This document shows, one piece after another, positions 23,790 to 35,327 of a DNA stretch of 64,000 nt; position 1 is the first letter of the stretch; every line of letters begins with the position of its first letter. Location: positions 1 through 64,000 of the forward strand of contig QANZ01053213.1 of the NCBI GenBank assembly GCA_003254925.1. Reading direction: 5' to 3'. The DNA is from Chamaecrista fasciculata. Taxonomy: Eukaryota; Streptophyta; Magnoliopsida; Fabales; Fabaceae. The notes below the pieces were generated by a model. The model saw only the letters and a list, made by a program, of their open reading frames with translations, had not been told where the DNA came from and did not search any database. The position numbers were made by a program, and so were the translations under genes.

Positions 23790-25224
23790 TATTAAAAAAC
23801 TTGTTCAATTTTTAAAGCCTTAAGTCTATAATATAGGCATGGATTAGACATATAACAAGAAAAATACATACTATTACCAATAATGAGTTGGTCATCATTT
23901 GTTCAAAGAGAACTATAAAATAATTTACAGTCTTACTTTTGAAGCTGATAATATTCTTTCTTTAAGACATCATTTTGTATAAGTTATATATATTCAAAAA
24001 ATTTGTTCTAAGATTTTTTTTTAATGTCATATTATGTGTGATTTTTTTTAAGAGAGAGATACAAGTTGCCAAATATAAAAAAAATAATGATATAATCATG
24101 GGACAAATACTATTGTCTCTTCTCATTAGAGGTAACTAAATGACAAGAATAATTTCTTTTTAAAATTCATTTGATAAAATTTGTAAGAAATTTTATAAAT
24201 TTCAAATAATAAAATGGATTTTGCTACGGAAAATTCTAGTGTTGGGGCACCAAACTTTTTATCCCTTCGATCAAAGTTTTAAATAATTGAGATTGATGAA
24301 TCCCAAAACATTAGTGTTCATTTAGTCTTTTAAACATTAGTGTTTAGTCTTTTAAGTGATTTGTATTCCCTTAGACTTATGGCTTTGGAAATCTAAAGAA
24401 TAAAAAAGTTAAATGCTCTAACTATAGAGTTTTTTTACACAAAACTCTAATATAAAATAGTTTATGATGATCATATCATTATTTATTTTGTCTCAATGCA
24501 TAGTGGATTGCTTGTAACTATAATTATTTAGTCTTTTAAGTGATTTATATTAAGTTATATTATTATTGTTATAGATAAGTATTCTAGTATAGGATAAAGT
24601 ATTAAGTATTTAAGTTTTTTAATCTAATGGATTTAGGTTAAGTATTCTTTTTAAACTAAAATTTTGAGATACTTATAAATACATTGATAGTAACTAAATA
24701 ATCAAGACCTTGAAGGGTGACTCATTCATAAACTCTAATTCAATATAGTAAAAGTTTTTTGCTCTTACGTAGATATATAAGTTACACTGATCAAACTATG
24801 TTAATTGGTTGTGTTAATCTCTTCTCTCTTTTATACATTATTTGTACTTTATTTTATCTTCGAATGATGGTTGAGAAATACTTGAATGCCTAACATTTTT
24901 ATTAAAGTAAATATCACTTTCATTCACTAAAATATATGATGTTCTTTTGAGTCTTGCGCTTGTAATTTTTGTTTTTCTTAAACTTTCTTGTCGACTTGAA
25001 CTTGAAAAAAAAAAAGCATTACATATTGCCCCTGGTTCATTATACTTTTTGTATCTTCTCTCTAAAACTTTGATCGAAGTTCAAAGATCTTCATCATCAA
25101 ACTATTTTATTAATCTAACAATATGAAAATTTTGAATTCTCGGGCTTACACATGTTTTCCCATTCACACAGCCTAATTAACTAGGCTGCTTACCAAATTT
25201 ATATCTCTGACCTCATTGTCAATA
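23790..25224. other. Gene-free AT-rich DNA
   Basis: No gene recognised on either strand across this 1.4-kb stretch. Confidence 0.55.
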
Positions 25225-25234
25225 TAAAAAAAAT

Positions 25235-27288
25235 GAGCAAACCCCCTTTTTGGTCCCTCAATTGTTACTGAGTCGAGGAATCGGTCCCTCAATTGTGGGA
25301 AACTACAGCTCAGTCCCTCAATTGTACAATCCCGTTTACGTTTTGGTCCCTCCGTCTGGTCCGTTAGTGATAGAGGTGTTAAGTGATGACGTGTCACCGT
25401 TATCTGCTTAGGTGGCCGTTAAATGCTTAGTTGAGGGACCAAATCCTCGACTCAGTAACAATTGAGGGACCAAAAACGGGGTTTGCTCAAATTAATATCC
25501 AACTCATTTCCACTTGACACCTCATTAAAAGTACTCTCTTGCAATTTGGTCCCAAAACCCCTAAATCCCCTAAAACTTTTTTTAATCCTCTTCTTCATCT
25601 TTTTCATCTTCTTCATTCATTTTAGTCCCAAATCCTAAAAATAAAATTGTAAAGTATCCCAAAACCTTTCCAAACATTCCAATTTAGTCCTTAAATGTAT
25701 TAAAAACCCTAAAACCCTAAACCCTAAAAAAAAATTTTACTTTGAGTTCATTCATTTTATCCCATTATTCTCAATTTATTAAATCATAATTAAAAAAAAA
25801 ATTTTAGTCCCTGAACCCTAATTTCTTCATCTTCATCTTCATCCTCATTCCTCTCTCATCTTTCATTCCTCACCGCCGATCCTACTGCTTCAACCAAATC
25901 CTCAAACATCAAAATGGCTCGATTCTTCAAATCCTTAAACATTCTCTCGCTCGATTCTTCAATTTCTGGGTTTGATTTCAAGTTCACAACCATTTTGGGC
26001 GTCGCGAGATACATTCATTCATTTCTTAGGGTTCGAATTCGAATTGGGGGAGAAAGTTTGGGGTTTCTTTCGATTTTGAAGAAATTCCGAGAGAATGCCT
26101 GCGACTGATGATGAAAACTCGTCGTCGCCGTCGTCGTTTACCCATTTCGGCCGTTCGCTTTTGAGTCTCTGTCGCGACCATCAGGTTCACTCCATGGAAA
26201 GCTCAACGACGCCACATGTTCACTCTGTCGCGACTTGCTTTCTCTCTCATGAGTCTCTAAGCTTCTCGATTCCTTCCTTCGCTGCCACGAGAGCTTTTCG
26301 GCTGATGAATGATGATGATGATGATGATATGAACTGATGATGAACTGATTTTTTTTTAAATTTTGGATGATGAACTGATGAATGATGATGATGATGATAT
26401 GAACTGATGATGAACTAATTTTTTTTAATCAAGAATTGATGAATTGATGAAACTTGTGTAATCTTTGGTGATTTCTGGTTGTGTAGTTTTAGGGTTTTGT
26501 GGTTTGGGGTTTGGAGTGGATGAGAAGATGAAGATGATGAAGAGGAAAGTAGGATTTAGGGACCAAATTGTAAGAGAGTAGTTTTTTAGGGGTTTAGGAT
26601 TTTGGGTTTAGGGGTTTATGGTTTTAGATTTTAGGGTTTTAGAGTTTAGGGTTTTAGGATTTTAGGGTTTTTAATACTTTTAAGGACTAAATTGGAATGT
26701 TTGGAAGAGTTTTGGGACACTTGACAATTTTAGGAATTTAGGGTTTTAGGGTTTAGGGTTTAGAGTTTAGGATTTTAGGGTTTAGGATATAGAGTTTGGG
26801 GCTTAAGTTTTAGGATTTTTAATACATTTAAGGACTAAATTGGAATGTTTGGAAGGGTTTTGGGATACTTTACAATTTTATTTTTAGCATTTGGGACTAA
26901 AATGAATGAAGAAGATGAAAAAGATGAATAAGAGGATTAAAAAAAAGTTTTAGGGGATTTAGGGGTTTTGGGACCAAATTGCAAGAGAGTAGTTTTAATG
27001 AGGTGTCAAGTGGAAATGAGTTGGATACTAATTTGAGCAAACCCCCTTTTTGGTCCCTCAATTGTTACTGAGTCGAGGATTTGGTCCCTCAACTAAGCAT
27101 TTAACGGCCACCTAAGCAGATAACGGTGACACGTCATCACTTAACACCTTTATCACTAACGGACCAGACATGAGGGACCAAAACGTAAACGGGATTGTAC
27201 AATTGAGGGACTGAGTTGTAGTTTCCCACAATTGAGGGACCGATTCCTCGACACAGTAACAATTGAGGGACCAAAAAGGGGTTTGCTC
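25235..27288. mobile_element. 2.05-kb MULE-type element with telomere-like inner arms and 10-bp TSD
   Basis: The ends read gagcaaaccccctttttgg and the exact inverse ...ggggtttgctc. The flanks taaaaaaaat at 25225-25234 and 27289-27298 are a perfect 10-bp TSD. The arms are about 480 bp: an outer 'ggtccctcaattg' part (25235-25489, inverted at 27034-27288), then a part sharing 'ccaactcatttccacttgac' and the 61-bp unit, then telomere-like ccctaaa/tttaggg runs. The right arm has more telomere-like repeats and two extra 61-bp units (26680-26880). The interior (about 25800-26440) is GC-richer with two open frames (25914-26108 and 26095-26337). No transposase is visible, so it is non-autonomous. Confidence 0.85.
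25914..26337 (+). pseudogene. Possible captured gene fragment inside the MULE-type element
   Basis: Two overlapping plus-strand frames lie here. The first (64 codons) starts MARFFKSLNILSLDSSISG. The second (80 codons, from 26095) starts MPATDDENSSSPSSFTHFG and ends in an Asp run encoded by a (gat)n tract. Base composition is more gene-like than the arms, with leader-like pyrimidine-rich sequence before 25914. I do not recognise either product; a captured 5' gene end is an inference, and neither is claimed as a working gene. Confidence 0.35.
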
Positions 27289-27345
27289 TAAAAAAAATAT
27301 ATATGACATAACAAAATTCGTCATGTAAATAATATATTCTTAAAA

Positions 27346-27813
27346 TAGTCAAAGTCTCAAATTGGTCGTCCCTCCTTATGTATGACGTATGTTTTAAATT
27401 AATTCCTCTTTTTTCATTTGTTTTAGATTAGCCCTATATGTTTCCATGTTATTTCAAATTGGTCCCAAATCTAATTTCAAAAGATCAAAACACAATTTGA
27501 CCTCATTTACTAACGATCTTAACTGAATAAAGAAAGAATTCTTCAAGAGTTAGTGCATAGTTTTGAAATCGTCACATTTAGACATGAAACAAGAGAAATA
27601 TGACTAATTTACTTGTTTGACCGTAAAACAAGTTATCTAATGTTGAAACTTGATTTGAACTCCTTTATTGATGGTCTCAAAGTTTTCCTAAAAAGAAACT
27701 CATGGCCTTGAATTCATCGTATTTGAGTTTGAAATGAGAGAGATATAACCATATTCAATATTTTTCGGACCAATTTAAAATCTAACCCTAAAGGACCAAT
27801 TTGAGACTTGGCC
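27346..27813. mobile_element. MULE-type MITE, 468 bp, 9-bp TSD
   Basis: Ends are inverted (caaagtctcaaattggtc; gaccaatttgagacttggcc). The perfect 9-bp repeat ttcttaaaa flanks it at 27337-27345 and 27814-27822. The interior matches 21686-22166. Confidence 0.8.
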
Positions 27814-27844
27814 TTCTTAAAATTATTTCTAAAAATTAATAATA

Positions 27845-28222
27845 GGCTTAAGTGCACTTTTGGTCCCCTAACTTTCACAAAGGTCTCAATTTAGTTCTCT
27901 AACTTTTTTTGTTGTAATTTTGGTCCCCTAAATTTCGCAAAAGTCTCAATTTGGCCCCCTAACTTTTTTTGTTGCAATTTTGGTCCCTTAACTTTTGAAA
28001 ATGTCTCACTATTAGTCCCTTAACTTTCGGAAAAATCTCAATTTTGGTCCCCTAACTTTGGACCAATGGTGAGATGTTAGGGGACCAAAATTGCAACAAA
28101 AAAATTAGGGGACCAAGTTGAGACGTTTTCAAAAGCTAGGGGACCAAAATTGCAACAAAAGAAGTTAGGGGACCAAATTGAGACCTTTGCGAAAGTTAGG
28201 GTACCAAAAGTGAAGTTAAGCC
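27845..28222. mobile_element. MULE-type MITE, 378 bp, 9-bp TSD
   Basis: It starts ggcttaagtgcacttttgg and ends with the inverse (agttaagcc). The perfect 9-bp repeat ttaataata lies at 27836-27844 and 28223-28231. Multiple 'ggtcccctaacttt' phrases and their complements fill both halves. It lies about 450 bp upstream of the ERF start codon. A decayed relative is at 43893-44281. Confidence 0.85.
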
Positions 28223-28456
28223 TTAATAATATAATTTCAATCAACACACAAGGTTCGTTGACTCGATGTATTTAATTAAAACAAGAAAACTAGAAGTAGA
28301 CATGTTATGTATATATTTTGCTTAATTAGTTGTTTAATCTAACCCTTTCTAAAATAAAGTAAAGTAGTTTTAAAGTTAAGACAATAATTTCGTGTGTTAT
28401 CCATATTTTAATAGTTAAAACTGGTGGTGGAGTCCACTTGATGTTTGAAATTATCC

Positions 28457-28675
28457 CACGTGATAACAAATAAAACCCTCCAGCAAAACCGTGTGCTAAT
28501 TGTGTGTGCACGCTGGCACTTCCTTGCCACGTCAGTCTCCACACCCTATATATATACACACTCATCTCTCTCTCACACACGTCTAACAGAGTCTCTTCAT
28601 TCTTCAACTTCATTCAACACTCTTCCATTGAAAAACACAAAAACACAAAACAACTTCAACACTCATCATCATCAT
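28457..28675 (+). promoter_or_regulatory. Promoter and leader of the ERF gene
   Basis: A G-box (cacgtg, 28457-28462), an ACGT-core motif in gccacgtcag (28527-28535) and a TATA box (ctatatatataca, about 28545-28557) are visible. The TATA box lies about 120 bp before the start codon, and a ca-rich leader follows. The upstream in-frame ATG at 28445 lies before the TATA box, so it is not used. Confidence 0.65.
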
Positions 28676-29527
28676 ATGTCTTCCTCCAAGCGATCCAGGC
28701 TCGCCGCCGGCGACGGAGCTCCGGCGACGTCGTCGGCTGTCTTCTCAACGGACAACGAACTCTCCGTCATCGTCGCCGCACTCACCAATGTCGTCGCTGG
28801 ATCCACCACCTCTGTTTCTACCTCCGCCGCCGCCACCACCACCGGCGGCTCCGATGCGGCGATCGGGATTTTCTCCGACCAAATCGTGCCGACGACGGCG
28901 ACTTGCGGCGAATGCAAGATTGCAGGGTGCTTAGGGTGCAATTTTTTTCCAGAGGAAAGGAAAATCAAAATCGGCGGGAGAAAGCAGAATCATCAGAGAA
29001 GGATATCGAATTCGATGGCGACAACGTCGGCGAAGAAGAAGTACAGAGGAGTGAGGCAGAGGCCGTGGGGGAAATGGGCGGCGGAGATCCGAGACCCGAG
29101 GCGGGCGACCCGGGTTTGGCTCGGGACGTTCAACACGGCAGAGGAGGCGGCGAGGGCGTACGATAAGGCGGCCATCGAGTTTCGCGGGCCGAGGGCGAAG
29201 CTCAATTTCTCGTTTCCCGATAACTCGCTGAGCGAGTCATCGAATTCGAGAACAGAAGAGTATTTGGAAGTTGTGAAGGAATCGGGATCGAGGACAGGGG
29301 AGGGAATTTCGAATTGTTATGAGGACTTTTGGGGGATGGAAATGGGAATGGGAATGGAAAGCAATTCGAGGATGGAGATAAACGGGAATAGCAAGGATAA
29401 GGAATTCTGGGATGGGATAGGCGATGCTGATTTTGATTTTGATCCGTTGATGACGATGATGATGGATTTTGGAGCAGATTCTTCGGACTCTGCTACTACA
29501 AATAGTCATAGCACTCATAGTTGGTGA
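28676..29527 (+). CDS. AP2/ERF transcription factor, ERF group X
   Basis: This intronless gene encodes 283 aa. One AP2 DNA-binding domain lies at about residues 122-179, beginning [20 protein letters not shown]; the Ala and Asp of WAAEIRD are the ERF-type signature, predicting GCC-box binding in the nucleus. Upstream, Cys77, Cys80, Cys85 and Cys88 form the CX2CX4CX2C putative zinc-finger motif known for ERF group X (relatives of ABR1, ERF109 and ERF113-115). A basic stretch ([10 protein letters not shown]) lies between the two. The C-terminus is acidic and Met/Asp-rich, as in activation regions. Group X members are usually stress or wound responsive, which fits the ACGT motifs upstream, but this is inference. 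The exact orthologue is not assigned. Confidence 0.92.
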   Translation: MSSSKRSRLAAGDGAPATSSAVFSTDNELSVIVAALTNVVAGSTTSVSTSAAATTTGGSDAAIGIFSDQIVPTTATCGECKIAGCLGCNFFPEERKIKIGGRKQNHQRRISNSMATTSAKKKYRGVRQRPWGKWAAEIRDPRRATRVWLGTFNTAEEAARAYDKAAIEFRGPRAKLNFSFPDNSLSESSNSRTEEYLEVVKESGSRTGEGISNCYEDFWGMEMGMGMESNSRMEINGNSKDKEFWDGIGDADFDFDPLMTMMMDFGADSSDSATTNSHSTHSW

Positions 29528-30025
29528 ATCTTTTGACTCGATAGGTGAAGGATTAATTCTCTGTATTACATTTAAGGGTCTATGTAGTTGGTGAATGTTG
29601 ATCAATTTCTTCTTCTTTTTATTTTGCCGCCACAAAATCAGATTTTTCAAAATGTAGTCTTCAACGTTTACTTCAACTATGTAAAAAAGAAGTGAAGTTT
29701 TTTTTTATTATAAAGGAGGTGATTGTATATATCATTCTTCTGGTTGTTTTTCAGAAGGAGGGAAGGTACAATTCCTATTTTGTAAGTTAAGTTAGTTTGA
29801 GAGTGAGAAATGAAGATCTACTTGTACAAAACTACAAGGACTGATGCACAATAATACTACAGTTACTGTTGTTCATTTTGTTGAGTTATTAATTATTGTG
29901 TCGCTTCATGTCAAATATTACAATAGTCACTGATATAATATGCTTCATGTCAAACATTTCAATAGTCAATGACAATATACTTTTTTTTTGTTAGAATGAT
30001 AATATACATAAATCACTACAAATGA
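29528..30025. other. 3' flank of the ERF gene
   Basis: Presumed 3' UTR and AT-rich DNA. The scar at 29968-30007 lies here. Confidence 0.5.
29968..30007 (-). mobile_element. Micro-retroposition scar 3 (13-bp TSD, one mismatch)
   Basis: Repeats aatgacaatatac (29968-29980) and aatgataatatac (29995-30007) flank a 14-bp insert of a T run followed by gttag. Confidence 0.5.
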
Positions 30026-30034
30026 AACTTATGA

Positions 30035-30290
30035 GCTTGTTTGGACAATTGAAGGGAATAAAAGGGGACATTAATAACTTTTGTCTCTCCAAAAGTTAGA
30101 AAAACAACTACACATTTAAAATATTTCAATTAGAAGTAATTGGAGTTTGTAAAGAGAAAAGAAGAACTAGGGATCGGATCATTCTCTTTTGATCTCTAAT
30201 CCTCAAATTTTTAAACAATGAGAAAAATGTGTCAAATCTCTCCCCTCTCTTTTTTTCTCTTATTTAATCCCTTATCCAAACATAATCTAT
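30035..30290. mobile_element. MITE of 256 bp with 9-bp TSD
   Basis: Flanked by the perfect 9-bp repeat aacttatga at 30026-30034 and 30291-30299. Imperfect inverted ends share 'tgtttgga' and 'ccaaaca' plus 'gaagggaataaaag' and its counterpart. The TSD length suggests the Mutator superfamily. Confidence 0.7.
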
Positions 30291-30299
30291 AACTTATGA

Positions 30300-30730
30300 A
30301 ACAATAATAAACCTAAAATATCATGGAGATAAAATTATTTAGATGTCAATTTTATTAATATTTGAAGTGCTCAATTTGAAACAAACCATTGAACTAAATT
30401 AAAATATATGACCTTTTGATGAAACCTTCCGGAAAAAATTAATAATCACATTCCATTCCATACAATTTTAATTAGATATACCAAAGTATTTTCTGAAATT
30501 TATAACCTTATAAATGTAATACTTGTATTGAAGCTGATTTTTTTTTATTAAAAATTATATGTCAATTTTTCAGAAATTGAGTTGTCAATTTAATATTATT
30601 TTTTAAAAAAATTAGTTGTTAATTTATTCGTATTAAAAACTTAAATAACGATGATTAGCTTCATATAACTAATTCTTTTTTTTTTTTTTTTCAAAACCAA
30701 TTCCACTTGAAGTTCTTTTAATTAATACTA
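30300..30730. other. Gene-free AT-rich DNA
   Basis: Nothing recognised. Confidence 0.5.
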
Positions 30731-31062
30731 GAGATGATCAAAATGTCCATATTCAATGAATACTCATAATTTTAGCCATTGGGTCTGATTTTAGGTCCAG
30801 GTAAAATTGGAATGAGCCCAGGTATAAAGATTCATCCATTTAAAATTGTGGGTCGAGGGATAAGGGTATCCAATCTTTAATATTTTTTTAAATTTCTTTG
30901 AGCCGGGTCAGGTCCTAGTTTAGAGATTCAACTATTTATCAAATATAAAGATGATGATTAAATTTGATACGTACAAGTCCAAGGATGGAGATAATATTTT
31001 TTTTACGGGTATGAGTCTAAGGATCATGGTACCCTACCCGGACCCTACCTTATAAAAATTAT
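30731..31062. mobile_element. Element with 'gggtctg...' and 'cctacccggaccctacc' repeats, copy 1
   Basis: Phrases such as 'cattgggtctgattt', 'atttaaaattgtgggt' and 'acgggtatgagtct' match the copy at 35328-35862. Boundaries are approximate; class is not certain, hAT-like by its ends. Confidence 0.5.
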
Positions 31063-31169
31063 AATTCTTGATTTCTTGTCATTAAATAATTTTAATTTTT
31101 TTATTTTAAAAAAGAATATAAAATATTATCTTAATAAATATTTATATATAAATATCAAACTAGAGTTAT

Positions 31170-31425
31170 TTAATACTCCCTCCGATTCTTCTATATATCT
31201 GATGTTTAAGGTAAATACACACAGATTAAAGAAATGATTAGCTCACCTAGAATGAAGAGAAAAATGAGATAAAAAAACTAAACTATCCCTATTAAATTAC
31301 TTGGGAAATGTTTATTCATTTATAACTATACTATATTTAATAAGGATAAAATAGTAAACAAGTAATTAATATTCTCTTGAATTTATAAAACATCAGACAT
31401 TTTAGAATAAAAATAGTCTTCAAAA
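31170..31425. mobile_element. Possible Stowaway-like MITE remnant
   Basis: It begins 'ctccctccgattc', the usual plant Stowaway terminus, and 'atctgatgttt' on the left is inverted as 'aaacatcagac' on the right. The right terminus is not intact. Confidence 0.4.

Positions 31426-31431
<6 letters not shown>

Positions 31432-31461
<30 letters not shown>
31432..31461. repeat. (ta)n microsatellite
   Basis: An uninterrupted ta dinucleotide run. Confidence 0.9.
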
Positions 31462-31465
<4 letters not shown>

Positions 31466-33297
31466 CGAAGAGTGTGAGAAAAAGAAGAAAAGTGTGAGAA
31501 AAGAGAGAGGTGGACCCCATCACCTGAAGGACAGAGACCGATTCTGCTTCCTTCCAGTTGGAACTAACAAACAGAAACAGTTGGTCCCGCGTAACCACCA
31601 TACCCCCCAGCCACGTCGGCAGATATATATATGCCAGCTGTAATTCAAACATGTGCGCTTTCCCTTTCCCTTTCTTTTTTTACAATTTTACGTCACCCTT
31701 TTTTTTCTACACGTTTCATATGTGCTCAATAATAAATAAATACAACACGTGCTGATTAATTCGGAGATGAAAAATATGATGATTGATACTAAATTTAAAC
31801 AACCTTAAACGTAAGCAAGATAGATAGCTAGAGAGAGGAATATTAATTAATTAAAGTAAATGGAGAATGGAGTCTCACTTATTCTTTTCATATTCGATCT
31901 TAGCTTTTATATATATTATATATATAATTAACAAGTTCCTATTATTTTTATGTGATTTAATTTGATTGCTCAAATTAAAGGGCCTATGGAATCTTCTTTT
32001 TCCCATGGTCCATATATACTCGTTTCATGGTTCGAGGCATAACATGTTTTTAGTGATGCAAAACATCATTTGATTTTGGCCTATGTATATTATTATAAAA
32101 AAAATAGTAAAGTTGGTGAAATAGACAATAACGAAAGAGAATCACAATAGCCAAGAATAAAGTTGGTGAAATATAGCACTAGCAAGTAGTTTTCGGTGAC
32201 TGTCTGTGAAAAGATGGTATATAAAAACTCGACCTCTTGTTACTAATTAGGTGAATGAATAGATTGGGTTTAGCCGTTTAGGATTCTATTAATTAGTTTT
32301 TTTTAACTTATATATATAATATATCTATATATATATTTAAAATATAAAGTTCATAGAATATAATTTTTTTTTTGCAAAAAAATTTGGTCAAATATTCAAA
32401 TTAGTCATAAATAATGTTTGAAAAGATGAAAACTCGCGACTTCTTGTTACCAAAGGTGAATGAATACAATGGGTTTAGGATTCTATTAATTAGGTATTTT
32501 TTTACTTACAGATATATAAAAGTAAAAAATTGATAAATATATTTTTTTTGTAAAAAAATTTGGTCAGCAAAGATTAAATTGCTCATAAATGTATGTCTTT
32601 AAGTTTATTTTGGTCCTAAATATTTCAGAAGTTTCATATTGATCTTAAATATTGTAATTTAGTTTCGTTTTGATCTCAAGCTATTGAATGTGATCATATC
32701 TCTCGTTTTAAGTTTTTCGAATGTGATAAGTCTAGAGTTATGTGTTGTTTTAGTTCGAATGTGATGAGTTCAAAGTTACATATTGCTTTAGTTTAAATGT
32801 GACGAGTCTAAAGCTATATGTTGTTTTTTATGAGTATTTTCTATTTAGTTGGAATAGTCAAGTCCAATCGAGTCTTGAAAGCAGGATACTTATCTCATGG
32901 TCAAATAGATGAAGTTGGTCATATCTCTTACGTTTTAAGTCTGAATGTGACAAATTCAGAGATGCATGTTACTCTTAATGATTTCTTTTTATGCCCAGTT
33001 GGGACCATCAACAGATGACATCAAATTAGGCTCGAACGTGTGTTTGAAACCAAAAAGTAAACAATAATGAAAAAATGGTCTCAAACTTACTTTTGAACCT
33101 AATTTGATCTCATTTGTTAAACTCGTTGTATTCAGACTTGAAACAAGATAGATATGATTAACTTTAAGAAATAGGCAAGTGTAATTTAATTTATATTTTT
33201 ATTAAAATTAAAACCTAAAAAAATTCCAATTAGATTAAATGATAGAGTTATTCATCATTTTATGAGGAAAAAATATATTATAATGAGTATATAAAAT
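31462..33297. other. Gene-free AT-rich DNA with decayed transposon pieces
   Basis: The stretch at about 32590-33160 shares 'gagttggtcatatctct'-type phrases with the 16106-16890 MITE family and is a decayed copy. A direct repeat of 'gttggtgaaata' appears near 32112 and 32163. No gene is supported. Confidence 0.5.
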
Positions 33298-33816
33298 TGT
33301 ACATGAAACTTTTTTATTTCTCATAATAGGCCCAATAACCAAGTAATAATAAGCCCAATAACCAAGCCCAAAGTGTGAGGCCCTTGGAGAGAACAATAAA
33401 TAAAGGATAACATCCTCCCAAAATGACGCCTTTGGCCACCAAAGCGCCAAAACCAAAATCAGAACATAGCAAAGACAAAGAAGCAAAGGATCAGGAAAAT
33501 CATTACCACACCATAAAAGCACCAGAGTAAAGAGTTTTGATGGGCAAGCATAAATCCTTCCCGGATAAGACACCCCTGCTCTCTAAAAGGGCTCTCTCTG
33601 TCTTAGTATAAAATCAACCATCCTTAACACAAGAAAGGTACGCTATCATATTCACTTACTACTCAATTCTCATTTGAATACCATTATCTGACTTAAGCTT
33701 CAGAGGTAAATTACAGGGTCACCCCCTATTCTTCATTATCTTGCAGGTAACCATTCCTAAGAGTTACCTCATCTGAACCAGGTAATGACCCCCGAACAGA
33801 ACCTGATTCATCAATT
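33298..33816 (+). mobile_element. Probable LTR (solo or remnant), Gypsy-like
   Basis: The stretch has the look of a plant Gypsy LTR: 'gaggcccttgg' near the start, a 'ctctctctgtcttagtataaaatc' type transcription-start region, then 'ctgacttaagcttcagagg' and 'accccctattc...ttgcagg' near the end. No internal genes and no second LTR are seen. Boundaries and TSD were not resolved. Confidence 0.5.
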
Positions 33817-33885
33817 TCTTTATGTATTTTGTTTTTATTTGTTTAGGATTTTAAATTAGATTTTTCCTAGATGCTACAAATCTAT

Positions 33886-34021
33886 ATGTTGGTACATGAG
33901 AATATGTATAACATGTAGTAATTTAACTCAAGGGTGTAGTCGAGGTATAGTCGATGTTGGTACATGAGAATATGTATAACATGTAGTAATTTAACTCAAC
34001 GGTGTAGTCGAGGTATAGTCG
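33886..34021. repeat. Tandem duplication of 68 bp
   Basis: The unit starting atgttggtacatgagaatat at 33886 repeats at 33954 with about one mismatch, so the duplication is recent. Phrases resembling a Pol III A box (tagtcgagtgataagaac, 34017) and B box (gagttcaaattgtg, 34061) follow, so it may lie in or next to an old SINE. Confidence 0.8.
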
Positions 34022-34081
34022 AGTGATAAGAACTCATCTGCTCAACCAATGTCATTGTCTAGAGTTCAAATTGTGACTTTT

Positions 34082-35066
34082 AGTATGAAGCAACTTTATA
34101 TTTTTGATCCATTTATCTCATCTATTGAAGTGTTTGCAAACCAACAAAAATTAAAACATAATCATTATTATCAACGATAGATATCTAAATTAAGAAAACA
34201 TGTAACAATTTCAATTATAGAAAGAACTCTAGCTCTTTATAATTTAATCATCTTTTGAAAAGTGTTTTATAATATTAAAATAAAAAAATTAATTTAATTA
34301 CAATTTAATAATAAAAAATAAAAAAATTTAAACTCTCCACAAAATTAGTCAAGAAACTTAGAGGAATGGATTTTCTCCCGTTGACTGTATCTCCATTTCA
34401 AAAAATCTTAGCCATTAATTCATCTCATAGCCTCAAGTTTTGACACATCCCACCGAAAAGCAAAACACACCGTTCCATTTTGTTTATGTTTCATTATGCA
34501 TCTCTTTTTGTTAAAATTGTTTTTTTAAGTAAATCAATAATTTGGTCTTTAAAAAATTACTAAATTGACAATTTAATCCTTAAAAAATTAAAATATACAA
34601 TTTAGAGTCGCAAGCCAAGGACAATTGAGGACCATTCAAGTATCATATGTTTGATCAGCAACCCATCGTTTTCAATCCGACCATCTTTTTCCTTTCAAAT
34701 GTTTTGCTTTAATGAACATAGTAGATACTTCAGAAAAAAAAAAAATCTCAACCAATTTTACTGCAATAGAAATTGAGTAGGAGATTCTAAAGAAACATAT
34801 ATCTCAACAAAAAAAAAATAGAAGAGTTAAAAACCAGAATTTTAGAAATGGCAGTAGCCAAGACTTTATAATAAAGGGGTCAAAGTTCTTTCTTCCCATA
34901 GCAACAAAATCTTTGTACATTTTAAGTACAAATTTTGTGTTCAAATCCATCCACTTACTGGTATCATGATGTTATAATCATTCATTTCATCCCATGAATC
35001 ATGTTAACAATTCTCCAATTTTAGTATGCTATCTTCACTTTTCCTCCATCTTCACACGGAAAAAAG
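34082..35066. other. Gene-free AT-rich DNA with a partial MITE
   Basis: A half copy of the 'aataatttggtc' MITE family lies at about 34527-34606. No gene is seen. Confidence 0.5.
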
Positions 35067-35289
35067 AATAAATTAATAATTTAGTCTTTGAAAAATTATT
35101 GAGCTAACAACTCGATCTCTAAAAATTAAAATACTCAGTTCTTAAAAGATTAAAACGGTATACTATTTAATTCACAAAAAAACTAATATATTATTTTGAT
35201 CTTTCAAAGATTAAACTGTACATTTCAATCTTTGATGTGTTGAATTATTAGCTCAATATTTTTTAGAAAGCCAAATTATCAATTTACTA
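35067..35289. mobile_element. MITE, decayed 'aattaataatttagtc' family
   Basis: Inverted ends and an interior like 11292-11526 ('gtatactatttaattca', 'gatctttcaaagatt') identify a diverged copy. Confidence 0.6.
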
Positions 35290-35327
35290 AAAAAAAAAAA
35301 GAAAAATTTAGCAAAAATGATGCATGT

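Noticed and set aside
24277..25079. 16-bp inverted pair (cttcgatcaaagtttt at about 24277 and its complement at about 25064) as transposon ends
   Set aside because: Flanking sequence beyond the 16 bp does not match in the order expected of terminal repeats and no TSD is visible.
28504..29166. 220-codon frame overlapping the ERF
   Set aside because: It begins upstream of the TATA box and runs out of frame through the AP2 region with Arg-rich nonsense.
29237..29650. Antisense 137-codon frame over the ERF gene
   Set aside because: It is a shadow of the real ERF coding frame and has no family features.
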